A DNA stretch of 64,000 nt, from the NCBI GenBank assembly GCA_007258455.2, contig VDFB02321287.1, positions 1 to 64,000 on the forward strand, given 5' to 3'. The stretch comes from Sequoia sempervirens. Taxonomy: Eukaryota; Streptophyta; Pinopsida; Cupressales; Cupressaceae. How positions within the stretch are numbered: the stretch's first letter is position 1; every line of letters starts with the position of its first letter. The notes under the pieces are model-generated. The model was given only the letters and a program-made list of their open reading frames with translations, had not been told where the DNA came from and made no database searches. The translations under genes were made by a program, and so were the position numbers. Shown here in pieces: positions 11,875-24,402 of this stretch.

Positions 11875-13667
11875 ATGAAATTCAATGATGGAAAAGGAAA
11901 AAAATGCAACCTATATGCACTTTCACTAATGTAATATTTAGAAGCCCTAGATGCAAATTGACTAATGGAAGACCTAATGCAAAGTTAATGTAAGATATAT
12001 CTATTACTATGATGCACTCCAAATCAGAAAATAAGGTTTTATAAAGGCTAGGTTCACCAAAATGAAATGTCAAAAATTGTCATCCTATGTTTTAGGGCGT
12101 AAGACAACCAATTTTCTATAAGTTTCATTTAAGGAAACCTTAGAGATCTCAATCAAGGGATGAAATGAGGGAGAGATATCTACAATAAGGTATCCTAGGG
12201 CATGATTAAAGGCTAAAAGGGTGGGTTCACCACCAAGCTAGGGATTTTAAAGGAAATAAATCTAAATGATATGCAAGATTTAAGTAAATGACCTAGAAAC
12301 GAACTCAAATTAGAATAGTAAACTGAGAAAGTGCAGAGGTGCAACTAGAAACTAAAGAAGCTTTAAATAATGGTTTGAAATCTTGGAAAAGTTTATTTTT
12401 GATGCACACTGGGACTCATACACTAGTAGGGGTGATTTAGTCCTAGTTTAGGGCTTCAGGCCAAAACCAAAATCTAGAACTGTTGAATTAGGATCTAGAG
12501 AAAATTCCTAAAACTCATATGCCACAAGTTGTGATTAGTCCTAGTATTAGGGTTGATCTAAAAATATAGAATCCTCTAGTGATCCTTTGTAACTTCCCTC
12601 ATGTTAAACCTCTTTTTTTGAAACACTAAATTTTTCTTTGTAGGTGACTTTCTGTGATCTTAGAAACAAGGTGACAACTTTGAAAACTTGACAACTTTTC
12701 TCCAATATTTTTCTTCAATGGATCTTCAACCTAAACCACCTAGATCTACAATCACACATCAAAGAGAGGGAAAAAATTTGGTTTTGTTAGTGGATAGGTT
12801 TTTACTTAGTCACACTCTGTTTTGGTGATCAAACCCTGAAATGAGATCAAATAGGATGAAGGAAGGATGAATGAAAAAATATGTAATGTTGTAACTCACC
12901 AAATCCTTGTAATAAAAACTACAAACTTGTATGTAATGGATAGCATGAATGTGGATCTTGAATCTTTCTTGTATGTTATGGATCTTAACTTGAATGCTTT
13001 TTTGAATCATAAGATATCTACATCACAAATGTTAGCTCAAACATAAACATGATGCATGGTGACCTTGACATGATGGGTGGATCTTGAATATGCTTCAAAA
13101 AAATTGATAATCAGCTCTTGAATGCTCTTGTAATCATAAATTTTCCTTATGAATTCTCATTCAAAATTCTAGGAGACTTGTAAACTTGTTAGGAGAAAAT
13201 GACTGAAGTAACCTTTTATTTATTCTTATTTATGTCAAATTTCTCAAAATTACAACACTACAAGTTGACATCAAATCTATTAGAATTAAATCCCACCAAG
13301 AATTTAAATTTAAATAAGGTCTAAGCTAAGCGGGACTCATATGTCAATTGTTGCATATGAGTCCAATTAGGCTAAGTTTGTGATACATTAATTTTTAAGA
13401 AAGGTTTAATTTTATGCCAAATTCATATCTAGGCCCTGAAACCTAGGTGGTACCAATATTCCCAAGGTAGCATATTAGTCCCAAATCACTAAATCTAGGC
13501 CATACAATCCAAAATCACTGAATTATGATGGGTCACTTGATATACATCGGGATCATCATTAGAAAGATGCATTAATTAAGGCTTGTCAATACAAAATAGG
13601 ACCAAATAAGGTATAAAGAATCCCAATTTTAGTAGGGAGGGCCCAAACAAGTGTGAAAATGTAAAGG
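11875..13667. other. Non-coding DNA between elements C and E
   Basis: No protein domain is visible on either strand. The first ~600 bases, upstream of element C gag, may hold its leader or LTR, but no confident primer-binding site or LTR end was found. A perfect inverted repeat lies at 13,333-13,364. The rest is unclassified AT-rich sequence. Confidence 0.45.
13333..13364. repeat. Perfect 11-bp inverted repeat with 10-base loop
   Basis: GGACTCATATG at 13,333-13,343 and its exact reverse complement at 13,354-13,364 flank ten bases. As RNA this would form a hairpin. Its role is unknown. Confidence 0.7.
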
Positions 13668-13679
13668 ATGACATTTTTC

Positions 13680-13904
13680 TACACTATAGTTAGAAAGGAT
13701 AAGAACTATTGGGTTATTGACAATGGTTGCTCTAATAAATTTGGAGATGATTCAATTGCTAATATTTTTGGAATGGGTTCAATTAGTTTTTATGGTAAGA
13801 ATAATATTGATGATGTTTACTATTTCAAGGGTTTAAGGAATAACCTCTTGAGTGTTGGAAAAATGTGTAGAAATGGGTACAATCTTATGTTTCAAGATGA
13901 TTAG
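13680..13904 (+). pseudogene. Element E protease
   Basis: The frame reads 'YWVIDNGCSNKF', aligning with the copia 'W-(V/I)-DSGCS' protease site. The catalytic Asp is at 13,719-13,721, with Asn in place of Ser/Thr. It continues with 'FYGKNNIDDVYYFKGLRNN' and 'LLSVGKMCRNGYNLMF', the standard copia C-terminal protease block. Protease cuts the Gag-Pol polyprotein. A stop follows at 13,902. Confidence 0.75.
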
Positions 13905-14189
13905 TGTGTGATAAAAAAAGGGTCTAGAATTTTGATTGATTTTGGAAGGAGCACACATGGAAATATCTATCACTTAAGGGTGTTGATGGTCATTTTTTTA
14001 TGACTTAGATTAATGATAACTATGTATAGCATAGGAGGATGTGTCACATAAATTTTGATAACTTGGTTAGAATAATTTTAGTTCAAGAAGTGAGAGATAT
14101 GTCAAGGATTACAAATCCTATCAATGATGTTTGTAAAGATTAAATCAATTTGGAAAACAAACAAGAAGTAGTATCAAAGGAAGAGAACA

Positions 14190-14830
14190 ATATTCTAATA
14201 AATTTCTGAAATTGGTGCATACAGACCTTTGTGGTCCTATAAGAATGAGAATTATTCAAGGTGATAGCTATTTCATGCTTTTTATTGATGATTATTCTAG
14301 AATTACATGGGTTACTTAGCAAAAAATTTGAATCTCTTGATCGATTCAAAGAATTTAAAGCTATGGTTGAGAATGAAATGGATTTGAATATCAAATGTTT
14401 GAGGTTTGACAGAGGTGGGAGTTCATTTCCAATTAATTTAACATGTTTCATGAGAATCATGGCATAAAGAGGCACTTTTCTACCCCTAGGACTCCTCAAC
14501 AAAATGGAGTGGTTGAAAGGAAAAATATCACTATTCAAGAAACTGCAAGGACTATGATGAAATAAGCTAACCTACTAGAAGTCTAATGGAGAGAATCAAT
14601 TCATACTATTGGTTACATACTTAATAGAGTTCAATCAAAATCTAACAGCTCAAAGACTCGCTATGTGTCGTGGTATGAAAGGATCCCTACTGTCAAGTAA
14701 TTTAGAGTGTTTGGAAGAAAATGTTATATCATAGGAGATGATGAAAAATTAGGAATTTTTTATGCAAGGTTTGATAAAGGTATATTCTTTAGATATTCTA
14801 CTAAAAGAAAAGCTTATGAATGTTACAAAA
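14190..14830 (+). pseudogene. Element E integrase core
   Basis: In shifting frames the copia integrase blocks are visible: 'LVHTDLCGPI' (first catalytic Asp, about 14,215), 'FMLFIDDYSRITW', 'KCLRFDRGGS' (second Asp, about 14,407; normally DNGGE) and 'TPQQNGVVERKN' (catalytic Glu, about 14,515). All three acidic residues survive, but several stops and frameshifts break the reading. Integrase inserts the cDNA into the genome. Confidence 0.75.
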
Positions 14831-15059
14831 AGAGACTAAGAAGGATTGTTGAGAATGCAAGTATCAAAGTTGATGAAGATTTGTAGAACTTAGTTATGAT
14901 AGATGGATATGAGTTACATGAACCTTCTTGTAGAGGTGAATAAGAAGAAAAAGCTAAGTAAAAAGAAGTGCAGATTCAAGAGAAAGAAGCTTTGAAAAAG
15001 ACCCCTAAGTATGTGCAAATAAATCATTTCGTATAATAGATCATTAGAGACAAAAGAAA

Positions 15060-16005
15060 AGGTGTGTTGACAAGAGGAAGAGTTGCTGAAGTAGAGGTAA
15101 ATATGTGTTTAATTTCTAAATTTGACCCAAAAACAATGATTGGAGCATGCAAAGATGAACAATGGATGAATGAACTAGAGTAAAAACTTATTCATATTTA
15201 GAAGAATCACACTTGGGAACTAGTTCCTAGACTTTAAAACAAGAATATAATTAGTACAAAATGGGTATTTATAAATAAGCTAAATGAGAATGGAGAACTA
15301 GTAAGAAACAAGAAAAGGATTGTGTGTAAGGGTTACTCACAAGTTGAAGTAATAGACTTCAAGGAGAAATTTTCTCTGGCAGCTAGAATGGAAGAAATCA
15401 AGATGCTTTTGGAATTTTTAGCACACAAGGACTTTAAATTTTATTAGATGGATATGAAGTTTACTTTCTTGAATGAAGAATTGGAAGAAATTTACATAGA
15501 ACAACTGAAAGAATTTTAGTTATTGGAAAAACTTAATATGGTATGCAGATTGAAGAAGGAATTGTATAGATTAAAGCAAGCTCCCAGAGCCTAGTATGCA
15601 AGGTTGGATAGATATTTGATAGAGAAAGGATTCAATAAGGGTATTGTAGATAGTAATCTTTACTTGAAATTTGAAAAATATAAAATCTTGATAGTGGTTG
15701 TGTATGTTGATGACAATTTTTGGAGGCAATGAAACTATGCATAAGATATTTGTAGAGGAAATGCAGTTCAAGAGTTATAAATGTCTATGTTTGGGGAGAT
15801 GAATTTCTTTCTTGGGTTACAAATCAATCAAATAGATAAAAACATATTCATTTCACAATCAAAGTATGTCAAAGAGATGTTGAAGAAGTTTGGAATGGAA
15901 TGGTCCACACTATTCTATACTCCTATGGTTATTGGTTGCAAATTGAGTAAGGATGCTAAATATCCTAAGGCTAATAAAAGTTGGTAGAGCTTCTACAATT
16001 CTAAA
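15060..16005 (+). pseudogene. Element E reverse transcriptase
   Basis: The RT starts near 'NELE' and 'HTWELVPR', then 'STKWVFINKLNENGEL', 'KGYSQVEVIDF', and 'LKKELYRLKQAPRA'. The catalytic box YVDD is at 15,703-15,714 and is followed at once by a frameshift. The fingers-palm tail continues at 15,781 as 'FGEMNFFLGLQI' and 'ISQSKYVKEMLKKFGM'. At least four stops are present. It is cut off before RNase H at about 16,005. Confidence 0.8.
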
Positions 16006-16010
16006 AATTT

Positions 16011-17339
16011 TGAGTTGGTTCCTTGTCTTGTGATGATTTGTTTCCTCTTTTCCTTAGGGTAGGGTTTAGGGTTTTAATTCAAAATCCCTTGTTTCATATT
16101 TGCAGTCTTAAACCTTGGGAATTCTATTTCTTCACTGACTTGTTACACCTGATTACCAATCACTTGAATTACAACTTGAGCCACTGCAAGCATATTTTCA
16201 CTGCCCCCTTGGTCTAGGTCTGTCAATCACCGAATACATTTCCATCACTTTAATAATTCCTATGGTTGGGTAAAATATTTCATGTTAAAATTGACTTATG
16301 TCTTAAGTCATTAATTCCCAAGGGTTTTAGTCCCGTCAAACTAGTCGAGTCCCTTCTTTAAAACTAAATTTTATGCATTTGCAAATTTTCTAACCATTAG
16401 ATGAAAATATTAGATCCTCGCTACTCCTAGCTAGCCCCACAAGAATAAAATAATATTTTTCTAAAAGGCAATGGGGTCAGCGGGTTGTTGATATGTGTAC
16501 CATTACAAGGTGTGTGGCTCAATCTCCACTATCATACCCAATGCTTTATACTTTTAAATCAATGATCAAGATACAACATTGGGATTTAATCTAAACCATT
16601 CCCTGCTTAGCCTGCAAGATTAAAATTATATTTTCTAAAAAGAAACAAGGTCAACGGGCAAACAACATGTGGATTTCTTCAACTACAAGGAAAGAATGGT
16701 GGTTCCCACATAACAAATGAGTTAGCATTCCAACCAATAGAATTTTATTGGTCAAAGGATAGGTGAATGATGGAAATGAAAATTCAAACCTTGTTGAATC
16801 AATCTAAGTCATCCAAAGTGCCATCTCACAAGGAGAATGATGGTTGATATTCAAAATCAAGGATGTGAACATGAGATCCATTTTTTTTCATGCGAGCAAG
16901 TAGTAATGGTGGAAAATACATCCATAGCTACCAAATATCAACCTAAATGCACATAAAAGATTGGTTTTTCACATAATTGAAGATTACAAATGGGTTTAAA
17001 GCATCCAGGAGATCAAGAAGAGCATTCCAGAGTTTGATGCAGTCAAAATTAGGGTTTCCTTCAAGTGAAAAAAAGTTGTAAGTAAAAAGAATTCCATTCT
17101 CTGTGCTTTATCCAAATTGTCTTGAATTAGGGTAAATATTCACTGTGTCTTTGAGTTGAATTGGTTTATGGGTTATTTAGTTTCTTTTTAGTGGTTTGGA
17201 ATTGTATATAAGCTATAAATTTCTATCAAACCATTGAAATTATACCTTTGATTGGTGTCCTAGGTTTTCAATAAGAAGGATAGGTTTTGAACATCTCTAT
17301 GTCAAAACCATAGATTATTCTGAACCCACCTTGTTACCA
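16011..17339 (+). repeat. U region of A1 (LTR-like or promoter region upstream of ORFx)
   Basis: This region aligns with 35,150-36,402: both start after AATTTTGAGT, both have a 'TTAAGTC...AAGTCATTAA' block about 270-280 bases in, and both end at the ORFx ATG. It starts TGAGT. No primer-binding site is visible near its right end, which argues against a standard 5' LTR. A TATA-like GTATATAAGC lies at about 17,203. No LTR partner was found in the window. Confidence 0.5.
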
Positions 17340-20300
17340 ATGACACCCAAGGCTCAAGTTTTTAGTTCTAAAACTGCATCCAGACCTATTTCCCTATACA
17401 TTATTGATCAATTGAAACCCTCAACCAGCAAAAAGTTCAAGGGAAGAACTTTATTTTATGCCCCTACAATTAAAGTAGGGTTACTGGATAAGCAATATTT
17501 TAACAAGGATGTTGAACTACCATACACCAGATACCAACTGTTACAAAACTGGTTTGGGAATAGAAACTATGGATTCCCTGTTTGCAACACTTGGAGGTTA
17601 GATATGGGAAAGTTGGTTGTGTTGAATGTATACATATATGTAGACCTATTGAAATAGATAGATGCAATTCATGACCATGTTTCCAGAGTGGTCAAGGAAT
17701 TTGATGGTGTTGAAATGCTCAAGATAACTAGAGAGCAGATTGTAAAAATCTTCCACTTCCATGAATGGAATAAGTGTATGATCCCCATTGATCTTGATGC
17801 TTTTAGGAAGGAATATAAGAATACTAACATCTTTTTTAGGAAAACCATGTTACCCATGCATACTAAAAGTATCGGGGTTGGGAAGTCTAGAAAACTAATA
17901 AGGATTGGTAAAGATGAAATGGAACCTTTTCCCCATAAAGTATGTTGCCAATTATTTCAAGAAAACATTGTACTCCTTGTGCCAAATCATTGGTTATGAT
18001 CCACCAACCACTATGTCAAGGGGTTACATGTATATGGATGCACATTTTCATGATGTAGAGACAGGGATTTCATCAACAAACTTGTATCATTTTCACAATT
18101 TAATCTTCAAAAGTTCATTCAAAAATTAGAAATGACTCTTCATTGAACTAACCACGTCCCAATGGCTCCAACACACTATTATTGTTTCAAAAACTTTCCA
18201 ATGTTCCAAGATTAATCTAACAAGATTATATTTCTCAATCTAACAAGGCTAACTCACTGACAAAGACTCAAGAATCTCTATTTGCACTTTCACCATTCAA
18301 GCTTCCACTTGCCTAGTAGTACTCCAGGACCAGTTTTTGCATCTTTCCTCACAACCAGACAATAAAAATAAAAAATTACTTACACTTCTAGGGACCCATT
18401 ATCCTACTACAAATCATATCACAAATCTACCATAGGTTTCTTCAGACCATCTATACCCAAATTGACCTTTTAGGCTAAAATGAGCTCCAATTAGCCCTCT
18501 TTTCCAAAGGACTTCACCTTAAAAAATTTCCCCAAATCCTCAAACCTCAAAAAAGTATTATATATACCTCCAAAACTCAATAATCACCAACCAATAGGTT
18601 CCTACAGATTCACCAAGACCCATTTCTCTTAAACCCTCACTTTTTACAACTTTGACTATGGCTTATTGATTTACCTATGCCCTAACCACTCACAACCCTA
18701 AAAAAACTTCAATACCTCTTATTTTTTCCTATACATTCTCAAAATAACATCACATGATTTTTCCCTCACATTTTATACACACTTCCTTTGAAAATCCACT
18801 CATTTTTCACCCTTTTCCACCCCTTCCTAATAGGGTTTCACTCTCTCTCACCCAACTAACCTCCTTTAACCACTCAAACCTTCAAAAAACCCTCAATTAC
18901 ACTTTATTAAAAAAATCCCAATAGGTTACAACCCGTTCCCACTCAACTTCACGTAAATTCACTTTCTAGCCTTGCACAAAAGGCACAAACTAATGGTTTG
19001 CAAAAGGGCAGCATGGAGAACTACTTAAAACCCTTTTCCAGAATTTATTACTGAGTCCTACACTTATTTATACATTTACCAGACCATTTCCACTAAGGAA
19101 AAGTAGACACAGAAAGGTGGAAAGGACTGTAAAACATTTTAGGCCACGCACCCTTGTTTCCCTATTTTCTGACTAGTCAAGAAGAATCAAATCCTAAAAC
19201 ACCTTTTATTCAATGAAAAGCTACAAGAATGGATTTAAAATGAATCCAACACCATGTTACTACAAATTCAAAACATTTAGAAGCCAACCCCTTCTGCATG
19301 GACCCGTACAAAGGCTAGAAATAAAGAAAAACTTAGAAAATAACTAGAAAAATAGAACTTTTTATTAGTCTTCTCCTTCAAAGTGCTCCAACCAACCTTC
19401 CTTGAGCCTTCAAGAGGCCATTTAAACATTTTTCAATCCAAAACTACTCATGGAATGCCTATAAATGACCACTAAACTAACTTAACCCCTTCAAATTCCA
19501 TATTTTTCACTTTTGAATCAAACTAATACTAACAACCCCAAATACATTGAAAGTGGTCTTATTAGACCTTTATTAACATGAAAGACTCAAATTACCTCAT
19601 AATTCCAAGACAAACCTATACTTGATGAATTTTTTCAATCCTATTTTTTAGGTGCTCCTCCACCATTGCAACACCCAACTTATAATGTAGTTTATGACTA
19701 TGCCACATACTTGGTAAAAAACATTCATCAAGGTTTGATTGCATTAAAGGTAGAAAAGGATTGGGTAAAATTTCGGCGGTATTCTCTCTTGATGCATATG
19801 TTACTATACAAGGGAGAGAAGAATTTTGGTAAATACATGACATTGAAGAAGAAGGAAGGTGATATTGAACTACTGCCCAATGTTGGACTCAAATTATTGA
19901 TAAATATGATTTGAAATTTTACTATGTGGTGTTCCATAATGTTTTTTCTTCAAAACTGAGGAGGTTCTTCATTTGTGATCCACCAAGGATCCCCAAGGAA
20001 ATATATGATTTTCTAAGGCGCATGGAAAGTTGGTATGATCTGAATTTGAACCACAATTTGGGGGGATATAAATCCTTATCCCAACACAACAATCTTCATA
20101 TTTTATGGCACAAATGTGAATCCACATGCATTTCCAAGTGATGTGCCATTGAGGATTGGATTCCTCGATATTATGAGGTAATTGGGAGTAGCAAAAATGG
20201 TACACCTTACCAAGACACTAAGGAAGGGCTCATTCTTTCCAGAGTAGATAGTGTTTGCATATTTTGACATGGAAAAGTGAGGATGGAAAGAATTGGGGCA

Positions 20301-22770
20301 GGTTATAGCACCTTATGGATTGAAAACTATCTACCCAAGCAATCATGACCCAGAGGGTTTTGTTGCTACTCTAAAGGAAAAGAATAGAAGTGGTTCTTTT
20401 GTTCACAATTTCTACTATCCTAAAGATGTAATAAAAAAAAAAAAATTATTTTCAAAAATAGGAAGAAAAGAAAGCAATGTACCTCAATTTCAACAAGATG
20501 GTGGAAAAGGTTGCAAAATTAGACCCCAACTATAACCCTTTTCCCAACATTAAGGGTGAATTAAACAAAGTCATGTATGTGCTGGATAATTTTGAGAATG
20601 TAGTGGGTATTTTAAAATAGGAATGCATAATAAATTATAAGGGGAAGGAAATGGTTATGGAAGAAGAACCAATAGAAGCATTGGAGGAAATAACCTCTTA
20701 TTAGCCACAACCAAAAGTCAGAGTCTACTCAAGGAAGAAGGAGATGGTAAAAAATATGAAAACACTTCCAACCCCTACCACATCAGAGGGGTCAAGGGAA
20801 GCTTCTCTTGTGAGATCAATTCCATCACCTTCTAGATAGGCTCCACCTATTGTGATTGACATTGATTCACCTCCAAGAGTTCCTTCTCCATTAGAGTAGC
20901 CACCAACCAAAAGGAAAAGGACTGAGGTAGGCAGGGTAGTTGATTACCCTAAAATAGATGAAGATGGCATCCTGGTCACACCAAAAAAGATGAAATAGGG
21001 AATTCCTTCACCCCCAAGGGGGGTTGTATCAAGCTTATGAGAAACAAGCCTTAGATTTGGAAAGGTTGATATAAGTGGCTTGAACAATGTTGATGACTTA
21101 AGGCAAGAAGCTTGCAAGGAATTTATGGAAGATTACTCTTTTATTGAGACAAAATAATTCAAATATTTTGTGTGGAGAGCTAAGGCTCCAGAATATGCAA
21201 AGAATTTGGAAAAAGAGAGGAGCATGTACCCAAAAATTCCCAAGTCGATATTCAAGAAAATGTAAGGAAATGAGGAAGGAATTCCATTGTATCATAGCTG
21301 AAGAAAGTAGAGCACTTATGTAGAAAAGTGGTATATTATTGCTACCTAAATGGGATATTGTTGATGTAGTTGTGATAGATACAATAAGAAGGTTTTAAAG
21401 GACCTTGTTTCAAATTGAGGAAGAAGCCAAATTGGCACTATAAGGGATTGCATTTAGTGAGGAATGGGACACCTTGGTTTTTTAGTCATTGTCTCTGGGT
21501 TCTAGGAAGCCAAGAGTTGCAGAACCAGCTAACTTCAGTGGGAAATTGATAATAAGGAGAGTCTTTGACACTCCAACATTGGAATTAGCTGACATGACAA
21601 TAAACATTGCTAAATTCACTAAGGAAACAATGGAGATTCTTACTACTGATAGAGACTTATACAGGGGTAAATATAATGAGCTTGTTGATGGATATAATAA
21701 GAGTAAGCAAAGGGTAGTTGACTTGGAAACAAATCTAGCATTGGAGAAGCAACAGATGGAAAAATTAAAGACTCAAGGCCCATATAGCTCAATTCATGTT
21801 GCACCCACTTCTCCAATAGCACATCCTCAATCTCCTCCTCTTCTAGAAAAATGATTGGCAATAATACCTTAAAATTTAGGCCAAGAACCAATTACAATAG
21901 AGGATCCAAGCACATTAGGTGCAAATCCATCAAATAATCCCACCAAGGAGAAATTATTTTTGCAAACTGAATTGTATAAGAAATTGTTTGCACAGTTGCA
22001 TGATACTATGTATTAGAAAAATTCCAAGATTGTTTATATAGTTCTAGAGCATATGAATGAGAAGATTCAGAGCAAATTAAATAGTATTCATTCAAATTAT
22101 TGTTTGATGTTGCAAGCAATAAAATTGTCTCAAAGGGACAAGGATTGGCTACTCCAATAATAGACAGATGGATCCCTAGATTTGATAACTTGAAGCTCAT
22201 TTTATTTTGGTGAGTACATCAAAAGGATAAATATCCAAAGATTGGCCCCACATACAAATTTGGTATTGTTACCTGATATTCAACACACATATGATGAGGT
22301 AAAACCTCTATAGACATGGAAAGAATAGGTAGATACAACTATTGTTTCTCAAGCATCTCTCATATGTGAGAGTGTTTATATTGATATGTTGAAGAATACT
22401 CTTGAGAAGCTATTTTTCATCATTAGCTTCCTAGAATATTTTGATAAAGAAGACAATTTAGTGATGGTAAAATATGCTACTTACAAAAAGAATATGGATG
22501 AAATTATTGGATTTAATTGGCCTTCTGACACAAAATATGAATTATGGAAGAATGTTTTCATTAATGAGTTGGAATTGTAAGTACAAGGATGGAGAAAACA
22601 TATACATGGCCGAGTTAGTGCAGGTTTGTCCTTAGAGATTGCAATGCATAAAAAGATATGTTTCTCCAAATTCAAAATATAACATGTAAGTGCTAACTAT
22701 TGATGACTTGGATGTTGATATGGATTTTGATCCACCTTTTCTCTCCTTTTGGACGCTTTTTTTTCATTTT
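17340..22770 (+). pseudogene. ORFx copy 1, unknown protein, interrupted
   Basis: The start ATG at 17,340 (MTPKAQ) aligns with A2 36,403 (MAPKTQ). Shared blocks with copy 2 include 'WFGNRN', 'WRLDMGKLVV', 'VSRVVKEFDGVEM', 'ITREQI', 'MIPIDLDAF', 'YDYATYLVKNIHQGL', 'WYDLNLN', 'NHDPEGF', 'VIDIDSP', 'PTKRKR' and 'RRVFDTPTLE'. The frame changes several times (17,340 and 17,688 share a frame; 19,666 onward does not), with many stops. About 1.6 kb of foreign sequence interrupts it at 18,050-19,655. A coiled-coil-like stretch lies at 21,640-21,780. I do not recognise the family. The first third is laid out somewhat like the 'putative plant transposon protein' domains that accompany some gypsy elements, but this is a guess. 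Confidence 0.6.
18050..19655. other. 1.6-kb insertion or intron-like block within ORFx copy 1
   Basis: Aligning the two ORFx copies, A2 reads straight through where A1 gains about 1.6 kb between 'YMYMDAHF' and the block before 'YNVVYDYATYL'. The inserted + strand is poor in G and rich in C, A and T. It ends in a pyrimidine run followed by TTTTAG, like a 3' splice site. A GT occurs at the left edge. No transposon protein, clear terminal inverted repeat or TG...CA pair was found. It may be a solo LTR or other insertion. Confidence 0.5.
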
Positions 22771-22979
22771 GCTAAAAAGAATAAAGATGTTGCAATGTTT
22801 TGATGACCACTCTCCTCAAAAACCTACCTTTTGGAAGGTGAAAGAGTCTCCACTAATTGAAAGGAAACCTTTATCTCAGTATATAATATTCTTTCAGTAT
22901 GTTGTAACCATTCCTCATGGAGCAAATGGTTTATGTTGTCAAATGAAAATAAGGCATGTGCATATTTTGGCCTGAAGCT

Positions 22980-23915
22980 TTTTTTTCTCCCTTGTTCTTA
23001 TAAAAGGGAATTCAAGGCCATTTGTGTGGATCTTTTTTTGAATTCTAGAGGTGAAATATGCAAATACAGAACATATAGAAAATATATTTTGAGTATGTAC
23101 CTTAGGTTTTGAGTCGAGCAAGTAGATTTTGTAAATTGTATGGTTTCCAAGCATGTCTAAATGACAATGCAAATATTTTGAGTCTATTATCTCTCAGTTG
23201 TAACATTCTATATGGGTTATTAATGAAAATTTGATCAATGGTCCTTTCATTAATTTTCATTGATATTTTACATCGATGTATGCTTTAATTTTGACTCCGG
23301 TTTAATGAATCAGTTAAAATACCTTGATTAAAGCATGAATTCATATAATTTTTTAGTGGATCTAATAAGTATTCATAGAGTCTGAGTATTGATATGTGAA
23401 TTCTAATGCAATTTCACAAAGATCATGGCTATTTGGAATTAAAATCACCTTATAGTTCAATTTATCATGTTTTGAATCCCTGCCCTAAGATAAGGCACTA
23501 ATCTAAAGGTGTTAAGTGCATTTCTTATGGTTCTGGTTTTTAATCCAGAACAACATTCATAAACAAACTTTTAATCGATCTACCTTTTTTGAGGTTGGTG
23601 TTATGTGAATTCTCAACTTTAGGTGTTTGAAATTTCAAAGGAATGACAAATTTCTTTAAAGGTTTCATCTATTTAGCATTTAAATGAGAATGTGCCTCCT
23701 TATTATGCAATTTTTGGTATAATTGTGTAGCAAGATTGTAATATACACATTGTGGGATCACCCTCTCAGGTTTTGGAGAGACCAAAGTGTAGGAGGGGAG
23801 CATTATAGCTTCCTCTTTTCCGTTGTCCAATCATCTCCTAAGTATTCAAGAATTGAATTTGGAAAATTCATAGATGCTTGGTGAGATCTACTTGGTTCTT
23901 TAAAAACAACCAATA
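22980..23915 (+). repeat. LTR-like region of A1
   Basis: This aligns with 40,480-41,403 in A2. Near the left edge both have a TATA/purine motif (TATAAAAGGGAATTC here, CATAAAAAGGGAATTC in A2). They share a block with 'CATTGTGGGAT.ACCCTC.CAGG' about 180-190 bases before the end, and a right end AACAACCAATA here versus AACAACCAACA in A2. The primer-binding site follows three bases later. The left edge is uncertain: the purine run could be a polypurine tract just outside the LTR, or a TATA box inside it. Confidence 0.55.
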
Positions 23916-23918
23916 GAT

Positions 23919-23937
23919 TGGTGACTCTATAGGGGAA
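23919..23937 (+). promoter_or_regulatory. Primer-binding site of A1
   Basis: TGGTGACTCTATAGGGGAA resembles the TGGCGACTC...GGGGA primer-binding sites of plant Tat/Ogre-type gypsy elements. A2 has TGGCAACTCTACTGCAGAC at the same place. The two copies differ at the ancestral CpG in opposite ways (TG versus CA). Confidence 0.7.
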
Positions 23938-24402
23938 TCAAGTTTGCTAAAATATTTTTTCTCCAGAGTGCCTTGTCTAAGATCACTATGATCTATAGGG
24001 ATTTATAACTTTAGAGTCCATCTATTTGAAGTTCCTATTAACCATTGCTCAATTTTTTTCTAGAGTTCCTTTCATTTATGTGTTTAGAGTTCCTTGCTCA
24101 AAGTTCAACCTAAATTGCTTCATATTTGTCAAAGCTTATATAAGTATGTAAGGATCTTGTAAAGTTTGTATAAAATTGCAATACAATTGCTACAAATTTA
24201 TCCCAATCAATTTGAGTGGAAACTCTAAAATATCTACACCAATGCATTCCAATACTTGAAGATATTAACGAAGAGGAAGAATAGAAGAAAGTTGAAAAGG
24301 TTGAAAAAATTAAAGAATATTCAAGCACAAATGTGAGGAATCTGTGGCAATATAAAGAAACATCCAGAGAAAAGATTGGAGTGAGAATTACAAGAGAACA
24401 CT
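23938..24402 (+). other. A1 leader between primer-binding site and gag
   Basis: About 465 bases with no domain. It corresponds to the A2 leader (41,426-41,887); both end in a stretch rich in AAG/GAAG leading into the gag start. Confidence 0.55.

Larger units (their letters stand above)
13668..16005 (+). mobile_element. Element E: Ty1-copia pol remnant
   Basis: Protease, integrase and RT follow in the copia order (protease-integrase-RT), in three drifting frames. Gag and LTRs are missing on the left. On the right, RT is interrupted around 16,005, just where region U of unit A1 starts, and the RNase H part was not found again in the window. The pieces match the plant copia superfamily; the lineage within it was not determined. 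Confidence 0.8.

Noticed and set aside
12397..12425. Primer-binding-site-like sequence (GATGCACACTGGGACTC) near element C
   Set aside because: It lies on the + strand, opposite to element C, with no LTR end next to it.
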